Below are positions 1 through 5,504 of a stretch of DNA of 9,458 nt, one piece after another (position 1 is the stretch's first letter; each line of letters starts with the position of its first letter). The notes under the pieces were generated by a model. It ran no database searches, was not told the DNA's origin, and saw only the letters and a list, made by a program, of their open reading frames with translations. The translations under genes and the position numbers were made by a program. The stretch is taken from positions 1 through 9,458 of the forward strand of contig CAMLFI010000074.1 in NCBI GenBank assembly GCA_946479225.1, written 5' to 3'. This stretch comes from an uncultured Mucilaginibacter sp. Lineage in GTDB: Bacteria > Bacteroidota > Bacteroidia > Sphingobacteriales > Sphingobacteriaceae.

Positions 1-743
1 TGATAGTGGACCCGAGCAAACCACTTACCAATAAACCGGAGGAAACAGAAGTATACCCGCCGCAGGCAGCGTTGCCTAAGGTGGTACAATCGCCCAAAGC
101 ATTTGATGCGCCACCTTCTGATGCCATTGTATTGTTTGACGGAAAGAACCTGGACGAGTGGGTATCCTCACGTGGTAAAACACCTGCGAAGTGGACCCTT
201 GCCGATGGCGCTTTTACAGTCAACAAGGCAGCGGGAGACATGGAGACAAAACGGACGTTTACTAATTACCAGTTGCATATTGAATACCGCATCCCGGCCA
301 ACATAACCGGCGAAGGGCAATCACGAGGAAACAGCGGCATCTTCCTGGCAGCAACTAACGGCAAAGCCGGTGGTTACGAGATACAGGTGCTTGACGGGTA
401 CAACAACGAAAACAAAACCTATGTAAACGGTATGGTAGGCAGTATCTACAAAGAGGTTGTTCCTTTAGCCAACCCTGCCCGCAAAGCAGGCGAGTGGAAC
501 GCTTACGATATAGTTTGGACGGCCCCTACATTTAATGCCGATGGCACCGTTAAAACCAAGGCCCGTGTAACGGCCTTTTTAAACGGCGTTCTGGTACAGA
601 ACAATTTTGAGGTGCAGGGCGAAACCAACTACATTGGCAAGCACGACTATATAAAACATGGGCCTGCACCCATAAAGCTGCAGGCGCATGGTGATAAAAG
701 TGAGCCGATCAGTTATCGTAATGCATGGTTGCGCGAGTTGTAA
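1..743 (+). CDS. 3-keto-disaccharide hydrolase / DUF1080 domain protein, 5'-truncated by window
   Basis: The frame is open to the first base, so the true start and probably a signal peptide lie upstream; the GTG at 6 is only the first possible start inside the window. After a Pro-rich linker (about residues 1-40 from that GTG) comes one DUF1080 (3-keto-disaccharide hydrolase, concanavalin-like fold) domain. Visible landmarks are LFDGKNLDEWVS, the GEGQSRGNSGIFL turn, YEIQVLDGYNN, GEWNAYDIVW and the closing GPAPIKLQAHGD plus YRNAWLREL. Family members are usually exported and cleave 3-keto-glycosides or act in glycan breakdown; the exact substrate here is unknown. The C-terminus is intact and matches the normal end of the family. 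It is followed by its own terminator at 784-812, so it is the last gene of its transcript. Confidence 0.9.
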   Translation, partial: IVDPSKPLTNKPEETEVYPPQAALPKVVQSPKAFDAPPSDAIVLFDGKNLDEWVSSRGKTPAKWTLADGAFTVNKAAGDMETKRTFTNYQLHIEYRIPANITGEGQSRGNSGIFLAATNGKAGGYEIQVLDGYNNENKTYVNGMVGSIYKEVVPLANPARKAGEWNAYDIVWTAPTFNADGTVKTKARVTAFLNGVLVQNNFEVQGETNYIGKHDYIKHGPAPIKLQAHGDKSEPISYRNAWLREL

Positions 744-783
744 ATTTTATTAGTCCTTCCTTTATACTTGGTTAATATGAAGC

Positions 784-812
784 GCCGTTTCTTCCCATAA
801 GAGCGGCTTTTT
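784..812 (+). terminator. Rho-independent terminator after the DUF1080 gene
   Basis: GCCG (784-787) pairs with CGGC (804-807). CTT/AAG and a TT/AG step extend the stem around a short CCCAT loop, with one bulged T. TTTTT (808-812) follows directly. It sits about 40 bp after the stop codon, where the hydrolase transcript should end. Confidence 0.7.
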
Positions 813-881
813 GTGTCCTTTTTCTACATCAATCGAGCAAACAGATTCGTATGAACGATAATTAGAGAACGCCACTATAGT

Positions 882-989
882 TTATGATTCCTCGTCATCC
901 AGCATAAAAATTTCTTCTACTGGCTTAATATTAAACTTTGCAAAGTAGAGAAATACTATCTTGATATAGAGTTTTTTCCCGATATTTGG
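882..989 (-). pseudogene. Possible C-terminal gene remnant, minus strand
   Basis: Between two in-frame stops, the minus strand reads about 35 codons with a protein-like end (YFAKFNIKPVEEIFMLDDEES, then stop at 882-884). There is no start codon upstream of the hydrophobic part and no recognisable family. It may be the tail of a lost gene, or chance. Confidence 0.15.
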
Positions 990-1165
990 TTACAAGATTT
1001 ATTGACTACCGACCCTTTGTTTTGGAAAGAACAAGTTCTTTTACTGACTATAGAAAATGCAGAACTGGTTCTACAGTTCTCTTTCGGTTTTCCCTTTTGC
1101 AAGATGTGCTCCTGTCCGACAAAAAATCGCTACGCTTAATTTTTTTTCAGCCAGTCGCAATCTTG

Positions 1166-1202
1166 CCCTGAACTTCGCTTCGTGCCTCCACGAAGATCAG
1201 GG
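1166..1202. repeat. Compound stem-loop in intergenic repeat region
   Basis: The outer arms CCCTGA (1166-1171) and TCAGGG (1197-1202) enclose an inner perfect 7-bp stem CTTCGTG (1178-1184) / CACGAAG (1189-1195) with a CCTC loop. There is a 6-nt bulge on one side and a single A on the other. There is no T-tract, so it is not a typical terminator; it looks like part of an intergenic repeat. Confidence 0.5.
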
Positions 1203-1305
1203 GTAGCGGAAGTTCGCAACTCACTTCCTTTTTTTAAGATACAGAGACATTGAAAATCGTCTTGTTGGAAATTCGGGACTGTTCTACACTTTGTTCGTTT
1301 ACATT

Positions 1306-1531
1306 TAACAAGTTCATTAGGAATTGACTGATTATTGAACTTGTTTATAGTGAACTTGTCCGCATGTAACTAGTTCAGCCCGAACTTGTTCGCAGCGAAG
1401 TTTTTCTCAGTGAACTTGTTCGTTCAATTCATGTTCCTTTGGAGCTTGTTTCATGATAACTATGTCATACAGAGTTTGGTCACTGCGAATTGGGTTTTTA
1501 AGAACTTAATTTATTAAAACTTGTTTCTACA
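1306..1531. repeat. Array A: degenerate 15-bp tandem repeat with GAACTTGTTC core
   Basis: From 1337 to 1531 a 10-bp near-palindrome starts every 15 bp without a slip, for thirteen units: 1337, 1352, 1367, 1382, 1397, 1412, 1427, 1442, 1457, 1472, 1487, 1502 and 1517. Units at 1382 and 1412 are the perfect GAACTTGTTC; 1337, 1352, 1442 and 1517 differ by one to two bases; 1427 and 1487 are the weakest. The five spacer bases vary. Two more units with a 1-bp slip precede it (1306 and 1321). The consensus is its own inverted complement except for the central TT. Confidence 0.8.
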
Positions 1532-1640
1532 TTCTCCGAAAGTGCTTTAAAACCAGCCAGTGATGTTTAATCAAGTATCCTAACACTTCAGCAAACGGCT
1601 TATTACATCACGCGTTACCACGCTATATTTCATTCGCCGT

Positions 1641-1752
1641 CAGCCTCATTGTTTTCTCAGCAGGAAAGCTGCAAAACAGCACTCCTGCGGCAAAGCGGAT
1701 TAATCCTGGCTGAAAATAAAGTTAGGCTGTCTTTTCGTAAACGCATTAGCGT
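1641..1752. repeat. Nested inverted repeats between the two arrays
   Basis: GCAGG (1660-1664) and GCTG (1668-1671) pair with CAGC (1677-1680) and CCTGC (1684-1688) around a CAAAA loop with a symmetric internal bulge. Flanking arms are also similar in inverted form: CAGCCT near 1641-1646 against AGGCTG near 1724-1729, and CTCAGCAGGA against TCCTGGCTGA. Just after is ACGC-ATTA-GCGT (1741-1752). Bases GTTAGGC near 1721 fit the GTTRRRY core of integron attC sites, but the partner core does not. Confidence 0.45.
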
Positions 1753-1805
1753 AATAATAAGATGCATGATTATAGCCAAAATTTCGATAAGTGCTATTTT
1801 GGAAT

Positions 1806-1941
1806 GAACAAGTTCCTAGTATATTAGTGAGCAAGTTCGCAGTTTAAAACTGACCAAGTTCGGGAGGATCTTGTTCAGAGTGAACAAGGGTAGTACGAAC
1901 ATGTTTCATATGAACAAGTTGACGACGAACATGGTGATTTT
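1806..1941. repeat. Array B: phased GAACAAGTTC repeats, inverted relative to array A
   Basis: Near-palindromic cores start at 1806 (perfect GAACAAGTTC), 1829, 1852, 1867, 1882, 1897, 1912 and 1927. The first two steps are 23 bp and the rest are exactly 15 bp. Most central dinucleotides are AA or AT, where array A has TT, so the core reads as the reverse complement of array A. The unit at 1867 (GATCTTGTTC) is in the other orientation. Confidence 0.75.
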
Positions 1942-1945
1942 TAAT

Positions 1946-2008
1946 AGTCTGCCTTGGCACATTTTCCGCTTACTACTGCTTGCTGTTTAAGCGAAGCAAT
2001 GGCAGACT
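1946..2008. repeat. Nested inverted repeat after array B
   Basis: AGTCTGCC (1946-1953) pairs perfectly with GGCAGACT (2001-2008). Inside, TGCTT (1977-1981) can pair with AAGCA (1994-1998). There is no T-tract of terminator type. It may mark an edge of the repeat region or of the recombinase element. Confidence 0.4.
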
Positions 2009-2102
2009 TTGTTAACGCAGATGACGGTTAAATTTAAGGGTCTCACCCCTAAACCTACCCAAAAGACATAAACCAAAAATCAATCATTGCACCTCTTGAA
2101 CG

Positions 2103-2270
2103 GTGCCAATACGGAAAGATATTCATACTAAAAGAAAAATAACACCTGAAAAGGCCATAGAAATTTTGAAAGAAAATGGCATTCAAGTTACTGTAGAACA
2201 GGCAAAAAACATTTTGGAATTGCTATATTTTTTAGCTAAATTAGAAGTAGATCAGTACTTAAAGAAATGA
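2103..2270 (+). CDS. Small helical protein upstream of the serine recombinase (about 55 aa)
   Basis: A 55-codon frame from a GTG (2103) to a TGA (2268-2270). The core reads KRKITPEKAIEILKENG, then an amphipathic helix and a tail ending VDQYLKK. From memory, very short proteins with an ITPEqAieiLk pattern commonly sit before recombinases in Bacteroidota elements and are sometimes misannotated as PTS subunits; no database was checked. The stop overlaps the recombinase ATG as ATGA, which argues for translational coupling and for a real gene. The start is uncertain: there is no in-frame ATG, an in-frame stop lies at 2097-2099, and the GTG sits in a GCACC/GGTGC inverted repeat. The original start may have been lost. 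The function is unknown; an accessory or regulatory role in recombination is inferred from position only. Confidence 0.55.
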   Translation: MPIRKDIHTKRKITPEKAIEILKENGIQVTVEQAKNILELLYFLAKLEVDQYLKK

Positions 2271-3782
2271 AAATTGCAGATTTATACATCAGGGTTAGCA
2301 CTGATGAACAAGCAGATAAGGGTTACTCGCAGCGCGGTCAGGAGGAAGTTTTAACTAGATATTGTGATTTCAAGGCAATACGAATACGTAAGGTGATTTA
2401 TGAGGACCATTCTGCAAAATCCTTCAATCGTCCAGAGTGGCAAAAATTACTTATTGACTTAAAAAAGAAAAGGGGACAGTCTGATTTAATACTATTTACT
2501 AAGTGGGATAGGTTTAGCAGGAATGCCGGAGATGCCTATCAAATGATCAATTTCCTGGCTAACTTGGGTGTGGAACCACAAGCCATTGAGCAGCCACTTG
2601 ACCTTACCATTCCAGAAAACAAACTGATGCTGGCTATATATCTTGCGCAGCCTGAAGTTGAAAATGACAGACGAGCTTTAAATACTTTTTTTGGAATGAG
2701 GCGAGCCCGAAAGGAAGGACGTTGGATGGGACCGGCAGTTGTCGGATATGTAAATAAGACAACTGAAGACGGTAAAAAATATATATGTCCTAATGAGCCA
2801 AATGCAAGCATAATGCGATGGTGCTACGAGCAGCTGGTAACCGGTAACTGGTATATCGATCAAGTTTGGAAGGCAGCTCATGAAAAAGGTTTAAGTTGTG
2901 AACGAAAGAATTTTTGGCAGATTATTCGAAATCCGGTGTACTGCGGAAAATCTTTATCTCAAAATATAAAGATGAAGAAGCGCACCTTGTCCAAGGGACG
3001 CATGAGCCCATCGTATCGGAAGGTTTATTCAATGAGGTGAGGATGTACTTGACGGACGTAAAAAGGGCTACAGAACGCAAATAGCTTCGCCAGATGAATT
3101 ACCGTTGAGGGGATTTCTTATTTGTCCCAAATGCGGGTATATGCTCACTGGAAGTGCTTCAAAAGGTTGTAGGCAGTATTATCACTATTACCACTGCTTC
3201 TCTAAATGCGGTGTTCGTTTCAACGCTAGGCTTGTTAATGCTGAATTTGAAAAAGATTTAAAAAGGCATGCGATCGATCCTGCTGTCGTTCCATTGTACA
3301 AAACGATTATTACCGAAGTTTATGAAAATGCTGTCGGAGTGGAGAAAACAGATGTGGTATTATATAAACGACAATTGAATGAGTATCATGAAAAAATGTC
3401 TAAAGCGCGTGACCTTTTACTAAAAGGAGACCTCGACGCGGCGGATTATCGTGATTTAAAAAATGACTGCCAGCGCAAGGTGTCAATTATTGAAGGTAAA
3501 TTAGTGGAGATGTCTGCCGAGAAAGATAGAGGTATTAGCCCCTTGTTGGATAAGGCATTAAAGAACTTGTCACGACTACCCGAATTATATCAAATCGCTG
3601 ATTATGAAGGCAAAAGGCGTATAATTAGTTCGATGTACCCCGAAAAAATGACTTTTGACGGCATTCAACATCGAACTACTCGGCTCAATGAAGCAATCGT
3701 CGTTTTTAATAGTGTTAAGGTCGTTTTTGAGGCAAAAAAAAGGACAAATCTGCTAAAAAAGCTGATTTGTCCAGTATGGTAG
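2267..3782 (+). pseudogene. Large serine recombinase, broken by two single-base deletions
   Basis: Would be a DNA integrase/resolvase of the large serine recombinase class, about 505 residues. The N-terminal catalytic domain is intact, with RVSTDEQ (nucleophile Ser11), KWDRFSRN (residues 79-86) and PEVENDRRALN. The recombinase domain follows, with FGMRRARKEGR and IRNPVYCGK. After CGK one A is missing from the A-run at 2947-2950, and the reading moves to the frame IFISKYKDEEAHLVQG up to NEV near 3039. A second base is missing there, after which DVLDGRKKGYRTQ continues. The zinc ribbon (CPKCG ... HCFSKCG) and the coiled-coil region follow to TAG at 3780-3782. Without repair the product stops at 3040 (257 aa), with no zinc ribbon or coiled coil. 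The gene overlaps the upstream small gene by ATGA. Its last codons and stop run into a terminator and a tRNA remnant on the other strand. Sequencing error is a possible alternative. Confidence 0.85.
3734..3772 (-). terminator. Minus-strand terminator downstream of the tRNA-Met remnant
   Basis: GGACAAATC (3742-3750) and GCT (3752-3754) pair with AGC (3760-3762) and GATTTGTCC (3764-3772): 12 bp plus one T-T mismatch, with an AAAAA loop. On the minus strand the hairpin is followed by eight Ts (the A-run at 3734-3741). It lies seven bases beyond the 3' end of the degenerate tRNA-Met, so it is the natural terminator of that former tRNA gene. It overlaps the 3' end of the recombinase frame. Confidence 0.8.
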
Positions 3783-3854
3783 CGGGGAGCAGGATCGAAC
3801 TGCCGTCCGCCTTTAGGCGGATATGAACCCTACGCGCTAACCATCTGAGTTGCC
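3780..3854 (-). pseudogene. Degenerate tRNA-Met copy
   Basis: The 3' portion is identical over 27 bases (3779-3805) to the intact tRNA-Met: T-arm, acceptor 3' strand and discriminator A. The D-loop and anticodon 5' strand with TTCAT are also kept, with few differences. Two parts are destroyed. The acceptor 5' strand no longer matches CCCCGCT. The anticodon 3' strand and variable loop are replaced by a TCCGCC-TTTA-GGCGGA palindrome (3806-3821, plus-strand reading), giving a 6-nt gain. It cannot fold as a tRNA. The stop codon of the GIY-YIG gene lies in its D-loop and the stop of the recombinase frame in its 3' end. Confidence 0.75.
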
Positions 3855-4100
3855 ATTTTTACGAATAATATTCCAGGCAAACTTTCGGCCTTGTGTAGAT
3901 TTGAGGTAGTTTTCGCGTTTGATAGCCTCGGTTTTAGTTTCAAAAATCTCTGTATATGCAATAACCCAAGGGCGATATCTGATGGTATATCCTTTGGTTG
4001 CAAGTTCGTTATGGGAAAGAAAGCGATTGGGCATATCGGATGTATAACCAATATAAATTTTATCAAACCTGGCTGAATATAAAACGTAAACTGTGAACAT
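3837..4100 (-). CDS. Small GIY-YIG nuclease-domain protein (87 aa)
   Basis: A single-domain GIY-YIG protein of the UvrC/URI-like type. VYVLYS (residues 4-9) and YIGYTS (16-21) form the GIY-YIG core. R26 and H30N31 (MPNRFLSHN) and E63 (EAIKRENYLK) occupy the expected catalytic and metal-site positions. These proteins are presumed DNA endonucleases; few stand-alone bacterial ones have a known role. The ATG at 4098-4100 gives the normal N-terminus. The final residues (NGNSDG) and the stop are encoded by sequence derived from the tRNA-Met copy. No promoter is visible: the start lies only nine bases after the strong tRNA terminator (4110-4137), so expression would need read-through of the tRNA transcript or an unseen promoter. 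An overlapping minus-strand frame at 3830-4111 is a shadow. Confidence 0.85.
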   Translation of the reverse strand: MFTVYVLYSARFDKIYIGYTSDMPNRFLSHNELATKGYTIRYRPWVIAYTEIFETKTEAIKRENYLKSTQGRKFAWNIIRKNGNSDG

Positions 4101-4109
4101 CGGTTTAAC

Positions 4110-4137
4110 AAGAAAGGCCCCGTGCGGGGCCTTTCTT
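4110..4137 (-). terminator. Terminator of the intact tRNA-Met gene
   Basis: A perfect inverted repeat: AAGAAAGGCCCC pairs with GGGGCCTTTCTT around a GTGC loop, giving a 12-bp GC-rich stem. Its 3' arm ends in TTTCTT on either strand, so it could work in both directions. It lies five bases beyond the tRNA 3' end (4143). Confidence 0.8.
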
Positions 4138-4142
4138 AAAAG

Positions 4143-4216
4143 TAGCGGGGAGCAGGATCGAACTGCCGACCTTAGGGTTATGAATCCTACGCTCTAACCA
4201 TCTGAGCTACCCCGCC
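4143..4216 (-). tRNA. tRNA-Met (anticodon CAT)
   Basis: Minus-strand cloverleaf of 74 nt. The acceptor GGCGGGG pairs with CCCCGCT (first pair G-U), discriminator A. The D-stem GCTC/GAGC encloses AGATGGTTA. The anticodon stem TAGGA/CCCTA has one A-C mismatch next to the loop TTCATAA, which carries anticodon CAT. The T-arm GGCAG/CTGCT encloses TTCGATC. CCA is not encoded, as is usual in this phylum. The shape and lack of an initiator signature favour elongator Met; a lysidine-modified Ile tRNA is a less likely alternative. A TAccTTTG promoter box lies upstream and a strong terminator follows. Confidence 0.92.
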
Positions 4217-4321
4217 GGGTTTAAAATTTATACTGATAATTAGCGTTTTACAATTTTGCCTGTAAGTTGCTTTTTCAGCATTCAAACTTGTTAACGGTTG
4301 CCCCTTGCAGGACGTGGAGCG

Positions 4322-4329
4322 CAAAGGTA
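4322..4329 (-). promoter_or_regulatory. TAnnTTTG promoter box for tRNA-Met
   Basis: The minus strand reads TACCTTTG followed by CGCTCC, a match to the Bacteroidota -7 consensus TAnnTTTG. A clear -33 element is not evident. Transcription would start near 4315, giving a leader of about 100 nt before the tRNA. The rest of 4217-4544 shows no gene; it is the divergent spacer between the tRNA and the lipoprotein operon. Confidence 0.5.
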
Positions 4330-4528
4330 AGAAATGCCACTGTAAAATTATAACATTTTTGATTTTTGTTCCTGATTGCGGAATAAGTAATTTAATCGCA
4401 TAGAAGCGTTATTATCTAAAATCGTGTATTCTTTGCAATAGTAAAAGTAACTAGCAAGCCGCAAGTTAATGTGAAGTTATTATAAGTATACGCGAGTGTT
4501 AAAGACAAATGCTACCTTTATAGGTACT

Positions 4529-4536
4529 TAACTTTG
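4529..4536 (+). promoter_or_regulatory. TAnnTTTG promoter box for the lipoprotein pair
   Basis: TAACTTTG is an exact match to the Bacteroidota -7 consensus. Only eight bases separate it from the ATG at 4545, so the transcript would have almost no leader. No clear -33 element is seen. Confidence 0.45.
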
Positions 4537-4544
4537 AAAACATT

Positions 4545-5465
4545 ATGAAAAATGTTATACTGTTTGCGGTATTAGGGTGCTTTATTTTCTCGTCCTGCAA
4601 AAAAGGCAACACCAACCCGTCCGATTCGAACTTAGCTCAAAAAAAATATCCGGTAAATTTTCAAATTAACGATTTTAGGCAAATAATTACATCAGTGCCG
4701 GGTGGTTTGGTTACAAACAGCGTGCAAAGTAAACTCAAAACTGCCGTATCCTCAGGTCCTGTGTTGTATATGTACTATTATGTATATAATTCTGCCGGCA
4801 ATATGGTAAGGTCACTTAGGCAGGTATCAACAGATAGTGGTTTTGGCCATCTTGCGGATTCTTTGGCAGCCGGAAACTACACGGTGGTTTTTGTGGCAGG
4901 GCAATCTGCATTGACCGCCCTCACGCCCGAAAAGCTAAGCACAGCAAAGTTTTATTACGAAAATTATCCTTACGTTGACGTGTGGGATGATGTTTTTTTT
5001 AAAAAGATGGCACTAACCGTAGAGCCGTCAAGCAACAGTGACCAAACAGTTAATTTAGAACGTATAGTAGCAAAACTGATGGTAAATATCACCGATGCAA
5101 TTCCTGCAAATGTGGCAACAATAACATTAACTGTTACATCAGATTTTGACTATTATTATTTCGCTTCAGCGCTGGCTACATCCACACCCACTAAAAGGGT
5201 TTTTACTTTTTCTGTACCGGCTGTAGCTTTAGGAACAATAAATTACCAGATCCAGTCTATTTTAGTAAATACCGTTACGCCTTTTACTGTTAATATTTCA
5301 AGTTATGACTCGGCAAATCAACTTTTAACACAAGTTAATTTATCTAATATAACTTGCACTAAAAACCAGACAACTCTATTATCAGGCAACCTGTTTACCG
5401 GCAAAACTCCTTTTCAAATTTCACTAAATTCTGATTGGGATACGCCGGTTATCAATCACTTTTAA
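4545..5465 (+). CDS. Fimbrillin/Mfa2-like lipoprotein, first of two paralogs
   Basis: 306 aa. A short hydrophobic signal (residues 4-17) ends in the lipobox FSSC with Cys18 followed by KK, typical of Bacteroidota lipoproteins. The rest is beta-rich: a first domain opening YPVNFQINDF, then VYNSAGNMVRS, SGFGHLADSLAAGNYTVVFV and, near residue 150, DVFFKKMALTV. The motif VNLERIVAKLMVNITDAIP (169-187) resembles the inter-domain motif of FimB/Mfa2-type fimbrial anchor proteins; this assignment is inference, and no function is proven. It is clearly paralogous to the next gene, sharing the GFG, GxYTxVF, LxRI and TPFTV blocks. Its stop is 39 bp before the next ATG, so the two are likely one operon. 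Expected location is the outer membrane, as a lipoprotein. Confidence 0.8.
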   Translation: MKNVILFAVLGCFIFSSCKKGNTNPSDSNLAQKKYPVNFQINDFRQIITSVPGGLVTNSVQSKLKTAVSSGPVLYMYYYVYNSAGNMVRSLRQVSTDSGFGHLADSLAAGNYTVVFVAGQSALTALTPEKLSTAKFYYENYPYVDVWDDVFFKKMALTVEPSSNSDQTVNLERIVAKLMVNITDAIPANVATITLTVTSDFDYYYFASALATSTPTKRVFTFSVPAVALGTINYQIQSILVNTVTPFTVNISSYDSANQLLTQVNLSNITCTKNQTTLLSGNLFTGKTPFQISLNSDWDTPVINHF

Positions 5466-5504
5466 TCATTATTAATTGCGTTGTGTACTTTAAAATCTAC
5501 AAAT

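Larger units (their letters stand above)
813..2102. other. Gene-free repeat-rich intergenic region
   Basis: No reading frame here looks like a real protein. What it holds: a possible minus-strand gene remnant (882-989); isolated palindromes GAACAAGTTC at 1029-1038 and the close variant GAACTGGTTC at 1062-1071; a stem-loop at 1166-1202; a 15-bp-phased palindrome array (1306-1531); a compound stem-loop area (1641-1752); a second array in opposite orientation (1806-1941); and a nested inverted repeat (1946-2008). CAGCCAG after a T-run (1141-1154) is repeated inverted as CTGGCTG before an A-rich run (1706-1719). The region resembles mosaic intergenic repeats of Sphingobacteriaceae chromosomes, which is inference from general familiarity and not a search. 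Confidence 0.6.

Noticed and set aside
986..1171. 61-codon plus-strand frame starting at 986
   Set aside because: It has no family-like pattern, crosses palindromic intergenic repeat sequence and has no ribosome site; similar stray frames arise in repeat DNA.
1337..1531. Array A as a coding pentapeptide repeat (15 bp = 5 codons, ELVRS-like)
   Set aside because: Stops occur inside the frame (for example TAA at 1367-1369 and TGA TAA near 1454-1459), and the units do not follow the A(D/N)Lxx pattern.
1306..1941. CRISPR array
   Set aside because: Repeats are 10 bp with 5-bp gaps, far too short and too diverged for CRISPR, and no cas gene is present.
2539..2881. Minus-strand frames inside the recombinase
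   Set aside because: They are antisense to a clear recombinase domain and show no protein-like pattern of their own.
2940..3045. Programmed ribosomal frameshift in the recombinase
   Set aside because: Two separate shifts would be needed, with no slippery heptamer plus downstream structure at the second site; simple base loss explains both.
4283..4292. AAACTTGTTA near the tRNA promoter as a further member of the GAACTTGTTC repeat family
   Set aside because: A single degenerate match with no phased neighbours is expected by chance in AT-rich sequence.
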